From Siphonodentalium dalli (taxonomy: Eukaryota; Mollusca; Scaphopoda; Gadilida; Siphonodentaliidae): a stretch of DNA of 64,000 bases. A program made the position numbers and the translations under genes. The stretch covers positions 162,241,043-162,305,042 of the forward strand of contig CP136069.1 in NCBI GenBank assembly GCA_032622095.1. The letters run 5' to 3'. Shown piece by piece: positions 63,553 through 64,000 of the stretch; the stretch's first letter is position 1; each line of letters opens with the position of its first letter. Below the pieces are notes generated by a model. That model saw only the letters and a list, made by a program, of their open reading frames with translations, had not been told where the DNA came from and made no database searches.

Positions 63553-64000
63553 TCACGTCCGGGGCTCCAAATACTCTATATTATTATATGATAAGCCTAT
63601 TATCACAGGGCAATGTCTAAGACATAGGTACATTGAAGCACCCAGACGTTCTACATGCTTAGCCATGCACATTATATAGTTATTATCATGCTTTATGTAT
63701 ATTTATATGTTCATTACTATTTATAATATACTTTCTTTTAACAGCATACCAGGGTCGTTCTATATGCATTGCATATTATGATATTAACAAACTATATAGG
63801 CATATTCTCTTTAAATTAACAGCATTTAAGACACACTAATGTTGGGTTATATACAAGCTTTCAGCTAGATACAACAGTCATCATTGCAAGAATCAACAGT
63901 CGATGTTTCTATTTTAGATTATTTCTATGTATATTTTATCGTTTATCGTTTGCAACTCGTTTAGAACAAACACACAGTTATGTAAAATGACTAATTATAC
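63553..64000. other. Window end, no feature recognised
   Basis: AT-rich, probably the intron after exon 11; no coding exon seen. Confidence 0.5.

Overview
The window looks like invertebrate nuclear DNA, most likely from a mollusc or another lophotrochozoan. The reasons are GT-AG split exons with very long introns, AT-rich sequence, dense short mobile elements, and tandem repeats of a style I associate with molluscs. The phylum is an inference. No bacterial gene organisation is visible, and nearly all apparent open frames are chance or repeat-derived.

One gene dominates the plus strand. I can read eleven coding exons (7002-7212, 12423-12667, 47624-47785, 49317-49478, 51194-51398, 51726-51907, 52794-52961, 55311-55547, 56761-56925, 58933-59166, 63037-63207). 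They join in one frame into about 714 codons of a modular extracellular protein open at both ends. Order of modules: a small Cys-containing segment ending in a basic RKKKR stretch; a beta-rich segment; two Ephrin-receptor-like (GCC2/GCC3) repeats; a degenerate laminin-G/pentraxin-like domain; two EGF; one TSP1; two EGF; one TSP1. The first half resembles SVEP1-like proteins. The EGF-EGF-TSP1 block is duplicated. Nearly all exon borders are phase 1, as expected for exon shuffling. The N-terminus (with signal peptide) and the C-terminus lie outside the window.

Layout: 1-7001 is upstream intron or flank. It holds a TTAA-flanked MITE split by a 5.2-kb transposon with long inverted arms (199-5374), then a 0.95-kb foldback element (about 5700-6640). 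Intron 7213-12422 has only short dispersed repeats. The 35-kb intron 12668-47623 is a transposon archive: a Helitron-like element (15090-15445), a kilobase tandem duplication (16535-18600), minisatellites, a tRNA-derived SINE-like copy (about 23545-23960), further TTAA MITEs (26564-29160), several TIR elements, a LINE tail on the minus strand (35440-36402) and satellite arrays (36850-38940). From 47.6 kb exons are denser, with introns of 0.3 to 3.9 kb. The intron between the last two exons holds three head-to-tail Helitron-like elements (59185-62075). A palindromic array follows the last exon (63367-63552).

The most notable items are: a nested transposon whose borders and 8-bp target duplication are confirmed by empty paralogous sites in the same window; the abutting Helitron-like trio; and a 96-bp duplication of a TSP1 exon's splice acceptor that creates a decoy acceptor and a potential 6-nt exon. 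All boundaries are read by eye; no alignment or transcript data were available.
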